NCBI GenBank assembly: GCA_029781135.1
Contig: JAKOXH010000023.1
Span: forward strand, 1-35,000
Direction of reading: 5' to 3'
DNA: 35,000 nt
Origin: Planctomycetota bacterium
GTDB taxonomy: Bacteria > Planctomycetota > Planctomycetia > Pirellulales > Lacipirellulaceae
A program made the translations under genes and the position numbers. Within the stretch, counting starts at the first letter, position 1. Each line of letters begins with the position of its first letter. Below are positions 1 through 7,799 of this stretch, one piece after another. The notes below the pieces were generated by a model. The model was not told the DNA's origin. It saw only the letters and a list, made by a program, of their open reading frames with translations, and did no database searches.

Positions 1-55
1 CCTTCCGCTGTTGGCGACGGCGACACAATCCATTACGCTCATGCTTACGGGTCAT
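1..55 (-). CDS. 5' end of an unidentified gene, cut by the window edge
   Basis: An ATG on the minus strand opens a frame that runs off the left edge without a stop. A good ribosome binding site, AAGGAG, lies about 9 bases upstream, which is the main support. The 18 visible residues are very basic (MTRKHERNGLCRRRQQRK) and show no recognisable domain. With so little protein visible, no function can be given; a chance frame with a fortuitous Shine-Dalgarno is possible. Confidence 0.4.
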   Translation of the reverse strand, partial: MTRKHERNGLCRRRQQRK

Positions 56-196
56 GTGTGTGTCTCCTTGGGGGTTTTTGTTGATACCCAAGAAAACCAC
101 GCCTGGCCCGCCTTTTCCAAGATCAGTTCCTCGTCAGGGTGATAGCACTGACTGCAGCGCCACTCCCCAGCGAGCTTTTACAGAACAAATGGTACG

Positions 197-568
197 CTAT
201 CGATTTGGACTTCCGCGGATTATCCCTTTGTATTTTCCCTTATCACTTTGGTCAGCATAAAAGGAAACCAGTTCCACTAATGCCTCCATCGGAACGCCAC
301 ATTCAGCATCCAGAATGATTAGAGGCTTGACGCCGATGCGAACAGGAAAGTCATCAGTCCATATTGGCCGACTGTCGCTGCTGGGCCCAAGTACCTCCAG
401 CGCTCCCACCCATCGCATCACGCCCGTGAGATAGCAAAGAAACACATCACCCGGCTCAACTTTATTTGCCCTCGATCGCTGCCTTTCACGAAAACCTGTA
501 ACCGTTGCGCCAGCGCGACGGAATTCGTTCCAAGTGGTGCCTGTGAAAAGATCAAGCCAATAGGTCAT
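197..568 (-). CDS. EVE/PUA-like domain protein
   Basis: A 123-residue protein starting YWLDLFTGTTW, with GDVFLCYLTGVMRWVGALEV in the middle. This pattern matches EVE-type PUA-like domains, a fold that binds modified bases or RNA and often sits in defence or modification loci (family knowledge; the binding role here is inference). A GTG at 601 would add 11 residues, but relatives begin at about M-x-YW, so the ATG at 568 is preferred; it has no clear Shine-Dalgarno. The frame stops right after RGSPNR, where relatives as I remember them continue with a short C-terminal helix, so the protein may be slightly truncated. It lies divergent from the nucleotidyltransferase module. Confidence 0.6.
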   Translation of the reverse strand: MTYWLDLFTGTTWNEFRRAGATVTGFRERQRSRANKVEPGDVFLCYLTGVMRWVGALEVLGPSSDSRPIWTDDFPVRIGVKPLIILDAECGVPMEALVELVSFYADQSDKGKYKGIIRGSPNR

Positions 569-702
569 CGAACGCTTCGATCGAGAAGTGAGTTGGAGCA
601 CGCGCGAGACGATTTGTCCAGTCTATCAAGCGGGGAGCGGAGTATTCAAGCTGCGAAAGTGGGCGTATATTTGGACGTGAGTTCTGAAACAGGATTCATC
701 CA

Positions 703-918
703 ATGCTCAGTCCTGAAACCCTAGAACGATACCGCCGGATGACCCCTGGAGAGCGGCTTGCGCTCACGCTCAAGCTCACCGAGGAATCCGAGCCGTACTT
801 GTTCTACGGTACCCCGGAACAAGTGCGGCGGAAGTTCGAATTGCTGCGGCGTCAAAATGACGAACGCACGCGGCGGATCTTGGAAGGACTCGCGCGAACC
901 GTGGACAAGACCGCATGA
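703..918 (+). CDS. small putative antitoxin-like partner of the downstream nucleotidyltransferase
   Basis: A 71-residue charged, mostly helical protein (MLSPETLERYRRMTPGERL at the start, with many Arg and Glu). An AGGA stretch lies about 9 bases before the ATG. Its stop codon overlaps the start of the next gene (ATGA at 915-918), so the two are translationally coupled. Small helical proteins encoded directly before MNT-type nucleotidyltransferases often act as cognate antitoxins (family knowledge). That role is inferred from gene order only; the protein has no DNA-binding motif that I recognise. Confidence 0.65.
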   Translation: MLSPETLERYRRMTPGERLALTLKLTEESEPYLFYGTPEQVRRKFELLRRQNDERTRRILEGLARTVDKTA

Positions 919-1472
919 GCAACGTTGCCAACACCCTGTTTTCCTTGGTGGAAATGCTCGATTCGCTGTCCATCCCTTACAGCGTCATGGGCGGCATTGC
1001 CGTGCGTGCTCACGGAGTTCCCCGACCGACGTATGATGTTGATTTGAATATAGTAATCGACCGTGAGGAGTTGCCGAAACTATTCAGTAGCCTTCGCCGG
1101 CTTGACTATGAAATTCCCGAGCCATACGAGAGAGAATGGGTGGATGAAGTCAAGGGTCTGAAGGTCCTCAAACTTCGCCGCTACCTACAAGGTGGAAGCC
1201 TTGATGTCGACTTGTTTTTGGTCGAAACTGCCTTTCAAGAAGAAGTCATGCGACGCCGCATGCGTGCCGAGGCGGAAGGACGTATGATTTGGCTAGTCAG
1301 CCCCGAGGATTTAGTTTTGTTCAAATTGTTGGCGGGGCGACCTCGCGATTTAGGTGATGTGTACGACGTGTTGTTCATGCAAGGTCCGCTTGATGTACAA
1401 TACATGAGGGGTTGGGCTGCCAAACTTGGTATTGCGTCCGAATTGGAGCGAGCAATCATTGATCAGGATTGA
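915..1472 (+). CDS. nucleotidyltransferase-fold protein (MNT/AbiEii-like), putative toxin
   Basis: A 185-residue protein with nucleotidyltransferase signatures: Gly-Gly at residues 26-27 (VMGGIAVRAHG), then the acidic pair D41 and D43 (YDVDLNI), and a later acidic strand with D97 and D99 (SLDVDLFL). These are the metal- and nucleotide-binding positions of the polymerase-beta-like superfamily. The C-terminal part (SPEDLVLFKLLAGRPRDLGDV) is typical of AbiEii/DUF6036-like proteins, some of which are toxins that modify tRNA or proteins. The ATG overlaps the stop of the small upstream gene. Activity as a toxin is inference; the protein could instead be a stand-alone house-keeping transferase. Confidence 0.8.
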   Translation: MSNVANTLFSLVEMLDSLSIPYSVMGGIAVRAHGVPRPTYDVDLNIVIDREELPKLFSSLRRLDYEIPEPYEREWVDEVKGLKVLKLRRYLQGGSLDVDLFLVETAFQEEVMRRRMRAEAEGRMIWLVSPEDLVLFKLLAGRPRDLGDVYDVLFMQGPLDVQYMRGWAAKLGIASELERAIIDQD

Positions 1473-1487
1473 TACAGGAAATTCGCT

Positions 1488-1871
1488 ATGCCTTTGAGAT
1501 TTCTGCTAGTAGTCGGATTGATGTCATTCGTTTTCGGTTGTGCCGAAGATCAAGGTCATAAATTGGCTAATGATCAAGCGAAACCGGTAACAGCAACGTC
1601 GTTTAACTCCGCGGGTGCTCCGACCGTCGAGTTCAGCGCGCCGGATATGATGTGTGAGCAAAGTTGCGCTAAGAAAGTCAAGGAGATTCTCTCTGGCCAA
1701 CCAGGGGCGAAGGAAGTCGTCGTTGATTTTGATTCGAAGACGGCGAAAGTCGCCGTCGAAAAAGATGGTAAGTTCGATGCGAATGCAGCCATCGCCGCGT
1801 TGGTCGATCACGGCTTCAAGAACTCCGCGATCAAATCGGGGGCCTCACAGCCGGCGGTGGCAAAGCCGTAG
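1488..1871 (+). CDS. lipoprotein with a heavy-metal-associated (HMA)-like domain
   Basis: A 127-residue protein with a hydrophobic signal sequence and lipobox ending at C18 (SFVFGC), so it is probably an outer-leaflet lipoprotein. Residues about 47-115 follow the HMA pattern: a strand, a Cys motif (MMCEQSC, C56 and C60), a helix (AKKVKEIL), then QPGAKEVVVDFDSKTAKV. Canonical HMA domains have C-x2-C; here the spacing is C-x3-C, which may alter or abolish metal binding. It starts 15 bases after the nucleotidyltransferase stop with an AGGAAA binding site, so it may share that transcript. A role in copper or other soft-metal handling is inferred from the fold only. Confidence 0.75.
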   Translation: MPLRFLLVVGLMSFVFGCAEDQGHKLANDQAKPVTATSFNSAGAPTVEFSAPDMMCEQSCAKKVKEILSGQPGAKEVVVDFDSKTAKVAVEKDGKFDANAAIAALVDHGFKNSAIKSGASQPAVAKP

Positions 1872-1894
1872 CGGCATTCTATTAGCCATTGACT

Positions 1895-3280
1895 TCACGC
1901 CGCGTCGTGTGAAAGCTTCTCGTCCGTGGGCCGATAAAAGATCGCCACCGGCAGCATGAGCAGCGCCGTGATCGCAAACACGGCGCTGCGCGGCCAGCCC
2001 GTGGCACTCAAGAGCTTCAGGCACACTTCCCAGAGCACCGCGCCGAGGATGATGCCGATCCAACTGCATTGGTTCATCGTGGCGATCAGCCGGCCTTTTT
2101 CAGCCTTAGGCGGCCGCGATTGCAGTAGAACCTGCACGGGGACGATGAACATGCCGCTAAATACGCCGACGCAAATCAAAACCGGGAAGCTGCCGTAATA
2201 GCCCAATAGCTGCCCATGCTCTCCGCCCGGAATAGCGAGCAGTAACAGCGAAACAACCAAGCCAATGACGCCGCCAACCACCACGGAGCGATTGACGCGG
2301 TCGCCGGAGAGGTAGCCGCCGAGAATGCAGCCGGCTGCGATGCCGATGCCGATCGACGCCGCCAGGAGACCGGTTTCAAGGTCATTGCGGCCAAGCTGGG
2401 TCTTACCGAGGGCATTGACCGTTTGCAGCACGATGCCGCCGACCATCCAGAAGATCGCATACACGACGTTCGCCCAAAAGAGCTGATGGTCTTTTCGCAA
2501 CAAATCACGAACCGATTTCGGAACGCCCCAAGCCGCGAGGGTGTGCTTTAAGTTTGGCTGGGCTGGCGGAAGGCGGCGAACGAGCGTGGCCGTGAGTGTT
2601 CCGACCACGGCAATTCCCATGCATACGAGCGAGCCGCTCCAAATCGGCCAATCCTCACTCCGAAGCAGGAGTCCCGCGAGCGCGGTGCCGAAGATGATGG
2701 CTAGAAACGTAAGCATCAAGAACATGCCGTTGGCACGCGGCAAATCGGACGGCCGCACCATTTCGGGCAAGATGCCGTACTTGGCGGGTCCGAAGAACGC
2801 ACTGTGAGTGCCCATGAGAAAGAGCACGACGAAGAGGGCGTTGAGGCCGTCGCGGCCATAGGTGAAAAAGCAGAGGAAGCCAAGAAACATGATGCCGCTT
2901 TCGGCGATCTTGGCACAGATAACAATCAGTCGCTTGCTGAAGCGATCGGCGACGAAACCGGCGAAGCCGGAGAAGATCAGGAAGGCCGCCGCGAAGATCA
3001 TTTGGGCTTCACCCTGGCGATCTTTTGCCAAGGCGGCATTGGCGGCCGTTGGTGTGGCCAGTAGCAGCGTGAGCTGCTTGAAGAGATTGTCGTTGAACGC
3101 GCCCAAGAACTGGGTGATCGCCATGCCCCAGTAACTGGTGTCGCGGTTGAGCGGTGGAAGAAACTCGTGCGGTGATGCACCTCCAGAGTCGGGCATCACG
3201 TGCGCCAGTTGCGATGGAGTGCTGTTGCCCGAATTCACATTCGTCGGCTGCACAATGTCTTTTTTGAGGGGGGCCGTCAT
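1895..3280 (-). CDS. MFS transporter, LplT-like
   Basis: A 461-residue polytopic membrane protein. The first helix carries QFLGAFNDNLFKQ, the signature of the LplT branch of the major facilitator superfamily, which flips lysophospholipids in proteobacteria. The loop FVADRFSKR between helices 2 and 3 matches the MFS motif A position. About 12 hydrophobic stretches are visible. A TTG at 3316 would extend it by 12 residues, but the ATG at 3280 is preferred. No acyltransferase (Aas) domain is fused or adjacent, so the lysophospholipid substrate is only a hypothesis. The gene is convergent with the HMA lipoprotein gene, with only 23 bases between the stops. Confidence 0.85.
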   Translation of the reverse strand: MTAPLKKDIVQPTNVNSGNSTPSQLAHVMPDSGGASPHEFLPPLNRDTSYWGMAITQFLGAFNDNLFKQLTLLLATPTAANAALAKDRQGEAQMIFAAAFLIFSGFAGFVADRFSKRLIVICAKIAESGIMFLGFLCFFTYGRDGLNALFVVLFLMGTHSAFFGPAKYGILPEMVRPSDLPRANGMFLMLTFLAIIFGTALAGLLLRSEDWPIWSGSLVCMGIAVVGTLTATLVRRLPPAQPNLKHTLAAWGVPKSVRDLLRKDHQLFWANVVYAIFWMVGGIVLQTVNALGKTQLGRNDLETGLLAASIGIGIAAGCILGGYLSGDRVNRSVVVGGVIGLVVSLLLLAIPGGEHGQLLGYYGSFPVLICVGVFSGMFIVPVQVLLQSRPPKAEKGRLIATMNQCSWIGIILGAVLWEVCLKLLSATGWPRSAVFAITALLMLPVAIFYRPTDEKLSHDAA

Positions 3281-3357
3281 GGCGGGATTATGACGGCGGT
3301 GCGCGTGGCGGTGCAATAGCAGGACGGGTGGGCGGGGCGGGACGGCGGGACCGAATT

Positions 3358-3382
3358 GTTTAGCTAAACCGCAAGCGTTGCG
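3358..3382. repeat. paired short palindromes
   Basis: A perfect 12-base palindrome GTTTAGCTAAAC (3358-3369) is followed directly by a CGCAA-gcg-TTGCG hairpin (3370-3382). They lie between the MFS gene and the CxxC hypothetical. There is no T tract, so this is more likely one of the dispersed palindromes of this genome than a terminator; a regulator-binding site upstream of the MFS gene is also possible. Confidence 0.5.
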
Positions 3383-3397
3383 CTAAGTTCCTTTACC

Positions 3398-3760
3398 TTA
3401 GCGGGATTGGATGCGGGCGAGGACTTCGGGGAGTGGGTACTCGATGATCGGGATGCCGAGTGAGATGACCTCTTGAAGGCGCTTCCAACCGCGGGTGATG
3501 AGGGCCTCGCGCTCGGCGACATAGGTGGCGTCTAGCTGGCGTTTATCGAACGGGCCTTCGACTGTCACCGGTTCGAAGTCATCGGCGACAATATATTGGG
3601 CGAGTGTCGGGTTGCAGCGGATGTGGCGTTCGGCCGTGGTGTGGAGCACCTCGGGGTCGAGCAAGCCGACGACGTAGCGCAGGTAGAGATCGCTAGCGGT
3701 GATTTCGGCCACGTCCTGGCCGCAGATGTCGCAGAGGTAGCCTTGTTCGCATTTGGCCAT
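3398..3760 (-). CDS. conserved hypothetical protein with N-terminal CxxC
   Basis: A 120-residue soluble protein. It opens with MAKCEQGYLCDICGQDV, so three cysteines (C4, C10, C13) lie close together, as in a small zinc knuckle; only one full CxxC pair is present. The rest is mixed helix and strand with no motif that I recognise (DLYLRYVVGLLDPEVLHTTAERHIRCNP, split by a further Cys). The even codon use and its place in a run of minus-strand genes suggest it is real. It is separated from dapB by a paired heptamer-repeat spacer. No function can be assigned. Confidence 0.7.
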   Translation of the reverse strand: MAKCEQGYLCDICGQDVAEITASDLYLRYVVGLLDPEVLHTTAERHIRCNPTLAQYIVADDFEPVTVEGPFDKRQLDATYVAEREALITRGWKRLQEVISLGIPIIEYPLPEVLARIQSR

Positions 3761-3766
3761 TGTGGA

Positions 3767-3865
3767 GTCGAGGGTCTAGCGTCGAGGGTCGAGGGCCAGA
3801 AGTTGGAACCGTAGCAAAGACATTTCATTTCTGGCTCTCGACCCTAGACCATCAGCCCTCGACCA
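3767..3865. repeat. paired inverted heptamer tracts between dapB and the CxxC gene
   Basis: Positions 3767-3801 read as 7-base units of the GTCGAGG type (GTCGAGG, GTCTAGC, GTCGAGG, GTCGAGG). Positions 3829-3865 carry the complementary type (CTCGACC, CTAGACC, ATCAGCC, CTCGACC). The two tracts pair over about 22 bases (3773-3801 with 3829-3850). In the transcript the G-rich tract follows the dapB stop and the C-rich tract precedes the next ATG. Confidence 0.85.
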
Positions 3866-4654
3866 TCATAATCCCAGCACGTCGCTCATGCTGTACAAGC
3901 CGGGGGCCTTGCCATGGAGCCACTTAGCGGCGAGGAGGGCGCCTTGGGCGTAGCAGTCGCGGTTGCTGGCGGCGACGCGGAGTTCGAGTTTCTCGCCGAG
4001 CATGCCGAATAGGATAGTGTGTTCGCCGGGGTTGTCGCCCGCCCGCACGGCATGGTAGCCAATTTCATTACGCGGTCGTGGGCCAGGGCGGCCCGAGCGG
4101 CCATGCGTCTGGCCGGTGATCTCCATCGCCTCGGCCGCGATCTTGCCGAATTTCAACGCGGTGCCGCTGGGGGCGTCTTCCTTGAAACGGTGGTGGCACT
4201 CGATGATTTCGATGTCGACGCCAGAGGGCAAATCGCGAAGGGCCTTGGCAGCGATTTCGGCGAGCTTCATCGCCACGTTGACGGCAGTGCTCATGCTGGG
4301 CGACCACACGATGGGAATCTTTTTGGCCGCTTTGGCGATGTAGGCCTGCTGGTCGGCATCGAGGCCGGTCGTGGCGATGACCACGGGGCGATTGAATTCC
4401 AAGCAGTGGGCGGCGACGGCGACGGCCGCATCGGGCACCGAGAAGTCAATGACGACATCGGCGTTCGATTCGCCGACGACACCGAGCGGCACGCCGATTT
4501 CACCCACGCCGGCGAGCAGGCCCGCATCGGTGCCGAGCATGGGGTGATTGGCCGATTCGAGCGCGGCGACGATCTGAACGTGGGAGTCCTTCGCGGCGAG
4601 GGCCGTGACGCGCTGGCCCATGCGGCCAGCCGCTCCGTGGATGGCGAGTTTCAT
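3866..4654 (-). CDS. dapB: 4-hydroxy-tetrahydrodipicolinate reductase
   Basis: DapB reduces the cyclic product of DapA to tetrahydrodipicolinate with NAD(P)H, in the pathway to diaminopimelate and lysine. The 262-residue length is normal. The N-terminal dinucleotide site GAAGRMGQ (residues 8-15) is clear, as are VIDFSVPDA, the substrate loop ECHHRFKEDAPSGTALKFG with its catalytic His-His and Lys, and GRSGRPGPR. The ATG is immediately preceded by heptamer repeats and no Shine-Dalgarno is visible. Diaminopimelate synthesis is notable in planctomycetes because it supports the presence of peptidoglycan (established for the phylum). Confidence 0.97.
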   Translation of the reverse strand: MKLAIHGAAGRMGQRVTALAAKDSHVQIVAALESANHPMLGTDAGLLAGVGEIGVPLGVVGESNADVVIDFSVPDAAVAVAAHCLEFNRPVVIATTGLDADQQAYIAKAAKKIPIVWSPSMSTAVNVAMKLAEIAAKALRDLPSGVDIEIIECHHRFKEDAPSGTALKFGKIAAEAMEITGQTHGRSGRPGPRPRNEIGYHAVRAGDNPGEHTILFGMLGEKLELRVAASNRDCYAQGALLAAKWLHGKAPGLYSMSDVLGL

Positions 4655-4855
4655 GGTGGTGGGGGTTAGGGAGGTGAGTGGGAGGGTTCCGGGTTCGGGG
4701 TTCAGGGGTCAGGGGTCAGGTGGGCGCGAAAATGGCAGCCGAAACTCTGCGCCTAGTGAATAAAGCGTACTTGGTACTGAGTACTGGTGTACAGAGTACG
4801 GAGTGACAGTGGTAAGCCAGTTCGGCACCTTCTCACCCACTCACTTACTCACCAA
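4655..4855. repeat. heptamer tracts between thrC and dapB
   Basis: From the base before the dapB ATG, positions 4655-4725 can be cut into 7-base units (GGGGTTC, AGGGGTC, AGGGGTC and degenerate forms). A second tract at 4767-4808 uses GTACTGA-type units, and 4830-4855 uses CACTCACT-like units next to the thrC stop. GAGGTGAGTGGGAG near 4669 is roughly complementary to the CTCACCCACTCACTT stretch near 4832, so the outer tracts form an inverted pair. Confidence 0.75.
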
Positions 4856-6271
4856 TCAGCTATTCAACTCAATCGCCCGGATAATTTCTTCAAGGTTGTT
4901 CTCGACTTGGACGGCGCGGTTGGCGAAGGCGGCGCGATTGACGCCGCGACTGCCGAGGACGCGGTTGAACTCGTTTTGGTCGTGCGTGTGATAGGCGACC
5001 GTCGCAGTCGGGTCTTTCAGTTGGTGGCCGGTGAGGATGCAGACAACGCGTTCATCGGGAGCGATGACGCCCTGTTCGCGAAGCATCTTGGCGCCGGCGA
5101 CGCTGGCGGCGCTGGCCGGTTCGCAGCCGAGGCCGTTGGCGCCGACTTGGGCCTTGGCATCGAGCATTTGCTCATCGGTGACCTCTCGGACGACGCCGTG
5201 GCAGCATTCAAGTGCCCGCAGGCATTTGTACAAATTCACCGGGCGGTTAATTTCGATGGCGCTGGCGATCGTCGAGGCACGGCGATTCGCATCGTCCATC
5301 TCGGCGTAGTAGTTGTTGATGATGCTCGCGTCGGGGCGGCCGCCGTTCCACCGCAAGCCACGTTTTTCGTAGAGCTGATACAACGTATCAGCACCGGCCG
5401 CATTGATGACGGCCAGCCGTGGCATGCGATCGATGAGGCCGAGCTGGTGCAACTCGTGGAACGCTTTGCCAAACGCACTGCTGTTGCCGAGGTTGCCGCC
5501 AGGGACGACGATCCAATCGGGCACGCGCCAGCGGAGTGCTTCGAGTACGCGGAACATGATCGTCTTCTGGCCTTCGAGCCGGAAGGGGTTGATGCTGTTC
5601 ACGAGATAAATGCCCTGCTTCACGCTCACCTGCTGCACGCGGTGCATGGCATCGTCGAAGTCGCCGGCGATTTGGATCGTGAGAGCGCCGTAGTCGAGCG
5701 CTTGCGAGAGCTTGCCGTAGGAGATCTTGCCGGAGCCGATGAAGATGACGGCCTGCATCAACTTGCTGACGCCGCAATACAGCGCGAGCGAGGCGCTGGT
5801 GTTGCCGGTCGAGGCACAAGCGGCACGGCTAGCACCGATCGTATGGGCATGAGTGAACGCCGCCGTCATGCCGTTGTCTTTGAAGCTGCCCGAGGGATTC
5901 ATGCCCTCGTACTGCAGGAACAAATTGCCTTCGTTGAGGCCGACGAACTTGGCAACACCGTTCGAGGGATGGAGCAGGGTCTGGCCCTCGCCGATGCTGA
6001 CGATCTTAGCCAGCGGGGCGAACGGCAGCAGATCGTAAAACCGCCAGACACCGCTAAAAGCGAGCGGTTCGTTGCGGCGGCTCCACTTGGCTTCGAAGTC
6101 CGCAAGTGAATTGGGGACGGGCAAGGAATCCCAGTCGTAGTCGATGTCGAGCAGCGAGCCGCACTTCGCGCAGCTGGTTCGCACTTCGCCGACGTCGTAC
6201 GTCGCGGCGCAGCCCGGCATGATGCAGCGTTGGAAGGCGACAGCAGTTTTTGTGGATAAAGTAGTTGCCAC
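4856..6271 (-). CDS. thrC: threonine synthase
   Basis: Threonine synthase converts O-phosphohomoserine to threonine using pyridoxal phosphate. The product is 471 residues from the GTG at 6271, which has GAGGA 7 bases upstream; a TTG at 6361 would add 30 residues of low-quality, Arg-rich sequence and is not used. An N-terminal zinc-ribbon-like stretch has four cysteines (about C16, C21, C34, C37). The PLP lysine lies in [11 protein letters not shown] (K131), followed by [11 protein letters not shown] and the phosphate-binding glycine-rich [14 protein letters not shown]. It lies upstream of dapB in the same direction; both belong to aspartate-family amino acid synthesis. Confidence 0.95.
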   Translation of the reverse strand: MATTLSTKTAVAFQRCIMPGCAATYDVGEVRTSCAKCGSLLDIDYDWDSLPVPNSLADFEAKWSRRNEPLAFSGVWRFYDLLPFAPLAKIVSIGEGQTLLHPSNGVAKFVGLNEGNLFLQYEGMNPSGSFKDNGMTAAFTHAHTIGASRAACASTGNTSASLALYCGVSKLMQAVIFIGSGKISYGKLSQALDYGALTIQIAGDFDDAMHRVQQVSVKQGIYLVNSINPFRLEGQKTIMFRVLEALRWRVPDWIVVPGGNLGNSSAFGKAFHELHQLGLIDRMPRLAVINAAGADTLYQLYEKRGLRWNGGRPDASIINNYYAEMDDANRRASTIASAIEINRPVNLYKCLRALECCHGVVREVTDEQMLDAKAQVGANGLGCEPASAASVAGAKMLREQGVIAPDERVVCILTGHQLKDPTATVAYHTHDQNEFNRVLGSRGVNRAAFANRAVQVENNLEEIIRAIELNS

Positions 6272-6570
6272 CGTTATGTCCTCACGGTCGCTGCCGGGTC
6301 GGGTGTGCGACCGCGACGGCGCGCACCACGACCGTCGCGAATGAGAGCGATCGATCGCCAAAAGTGCGGAAATAAATCGAAGTCCAAATGGGCGAACGAC
6401 TTACTAGTTAGTGTACCGAAATTGCGACGAAATCGCAACCAAGGAGGTTCCGTAGGAATTCGCGCACGAATGCTGGACACCCCCCGCATTGCGAAATAGA
6501 ATAACGAGTCTTCGCCCAGCTTGGCAGCATTGGGGGCGGGAGCAGCGTTTCAGCGCCTCGGAGAACCCAC

Positions 6571-6966
6571 ATGAAGAAGTCGGAAATGATCGCGTTTAAG
6601 GAAAAACTTCACATTATTCGCGCCCGATTGCGGGGCGATGTGAGCCGGATGGCCGAAGTTGCCCTGAGGAAGTCGGGCGTCGAAGGTGGCGAGAGTAACG
6701 CCATGCCGATTCATATGGCCGAGTTGGGCAGCGATAATTTCGAGCAGGAATTTACGTTGGGTTTGATGGAGGCGGACGAGGGCACGTTGGGTTCGATCGA
6801 TAGCGCCTTGGAACGCATTCAAGACGGGACGTATGGCAAGTGTTTGCAATGCGAAGGGGTGATTTCCAAAGCTCGCCTTAACGCGATTCCGTACACTCCG
6901 GTGTGCATTAAGTGTGCCGAGTTGCAGGAAAGCAACGGCAGCGGCGTTAGTCCGGCGGTTCACTAA
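6571..6966 (+). CDS. DksA/TraR family C4 zinc-finger protein
   Basis: A 131-residue protein with an N-terminal helical region and a C-terminal C4 zinc finger: C91 and C94 (KCLQC), then C112 and C115 (VCIKC), with the family spacing. The stretch before the finger (ALERIQDGTYGKC) is the usual DksA/TraR hallmark. DksA-type proteins bind in the secondary channel of RNA polymerase and modulate promoters with ppGpp. Classical DksA carries a DxxDxA coiled-coil tip, which I do not see, so this is better called DksA/TraR-like. GGAGAAC lies about 7 bases before the ATG. It starts a plus-strand pair with lspA, 40 bases apart. Confidence 0.9.
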   Translation: MKKSEMIAFKEKLHIIRARLRGDVSRMAEVALRKSGVEGGESNAMPIHMAELGSDNFEQEFTLGLMEADEGTLGSIDSALERIQDGTYGKCLQCEGVISKARLNAIPYTPVCIKCAELQESNGSGVSPAVH

Positions 6967-7006
6967 TGCCTTAGCAGAATTGTGACGGGCCGACGCCAAG
7001 TACTCT

Positions 7007-7621
7007 GTGAGTTTGGCCGCGAAAATGGAAGCGAATTGGGCCGCGGAGAAGCCGGCAGGGACGACTGGGCCGGAGCGATTGCCGAAGAGTCGTTACGTCG
7101 TTTTCGTGACGATTGCCGTGGTGGGCTGCGCCGTTGACTTGATCACGAAACATCTGGTCTTTGCGTCACCCAGTTTGCGAGCGGGCGACATCTGGTGGCA
7201 ATGGCCGGGACATGCCGGGATTCAACTGAGCCTCAACGATGGTGCGCTGTTCGGTTTCGGCCACGGTGGCGTGTGGTTTTTCGCGGTGCTGGCTGTGTTG
7301 GCCGCGATTGCGATCCCGACATGGCTGTTTATCTTTAAGGCGGCCCGCGATGCTTGGCTGACGTTCGCTTTGGGGTGCGTGATGGCGGGCGTGCTGGGGA
7401 ATTTGCACGATCGGCTGGGCCTACATGGTGAGAAGTGGCCGCAATCGATGCCCCGCGCTGGGCAGACGGTGTACGCGGTGCGCGATTGGATCCTGTGGCA
7501 GGTCAACGATCATTGGCGATGGCCGAATTTCAATCTTGCCGATTCGCTTTTGGTCGTGGGGGCCGCGCTGCTGTTCGTGCATGCCCTGTGGCCGCCCGGT
7601 AAGACGGCGGGGCCGTCGTGA
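7007..7621 (+). CDS. lspA: lipoprotein signal peptidase II, with an insertion
   Basis: LspA is the inner-membrane aspartyl protease that cleaves prolipoprotein signal peptides next to the lipidated cysteine. The 204-residue protein has about four membrane helices. The catalytic motifs are GNLHDR and FNLADS, each contributing one aspartate, and VDLITK in the first helix is also typical. The two catalytic Asp are 44 residues apart against about 27 in the E. coli enzyme, so an extra Trp-rich periplasmic loop of about 17 residues is present. The GTG at 7007 is used; an ATG at 7025 is an alternative. The N-terminal 25 residues before the first helix are longer than usual. Confidence 0.9.
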   Translation: MSLAAKMEANWAAEKPAGTTGPERLPKSRYVVFVTIAVVGCAVDLITKHLVFASPSLRAGDIWWQWPGHAGIQLSLNDGALFGFGHGGVWFFAVLAVLAAIAIPTWLFIFKAARDAWLTFALGCVMAGVLGNLHDRLGLHGEKWPQSMPRAGQTVYAVRDWILWQVNDHWRWPNFNLADSLLVVGAALLFVHALWPPGKTAGPS

Positions 7622-7633
7622 CGCACGATTTCC

Positions 7634-7750
7634 GGAGGCTTAGCAGCCGTTGAAAAAGGGGGCAGGCACGCTCGCGCGACGGCAAATTCCCGACGTTTTC
7701 GTCGACGGACCGCGAGCCAGTCCTCTTTTTCAGCACGCTGTTAGGCTCCC
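7634..7750. repeat. 117-bp imperfect palindrome, REP- or MITE-like
   Basis: The left arm (GGAGGCTTAGCAGCCGTTG and then AAAAAGGGG) and the right arm (ending CAGCACGCTGTTAGGCTCCC) are imperfect reverse complements. The centre is a perfect CGACG-tttt-CGTCG hairpin at 7691-7704. It lies between the convergent lspA and ExbD-like genes. No ORF is present inside. The arrangement looks like a non-autonomous repeat and could also end transcription from either side. Confidence 0.7.
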
Positions 7751-7769
7751 CTCAATTGATTCCAAATAT

Positions 7770-7790
7770 GGTCAGGCTAAAAGCCTGACC
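7770..7790. repeat. GGTCAGGCT palindrome, copy 1
   Basis: A perfect 9-3-9 hairpin, GGTCAGGCT-aaa-AGCCTGACC, followed by TACG. It is just beyond the stop of the ExbD-like gene. Two related palindromes occur at 23536-23553 and 23598-23617, so this is a dispersed family. It may act as a transcript-end hairpin, but there is no clean T tract. Confidence 0.75.
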
Positions 7791-7799
7791 TACGTGGCC

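Noticed and set aside
54..260. A 68-codon plus-strand frame at the left edge.
   Set aside because: It has no ribosome binding site, a low-complexity proline-rich product, and overlaps the EVE-like gene end.
4787..6109. A 440-codon open frame on the plus strand.
   Set aside because: It is the antisense shadow of thrC, which has clear motifs and a good start. The plus-strand product is rich in Asp, Ala, Val and Gly with no family pattern.
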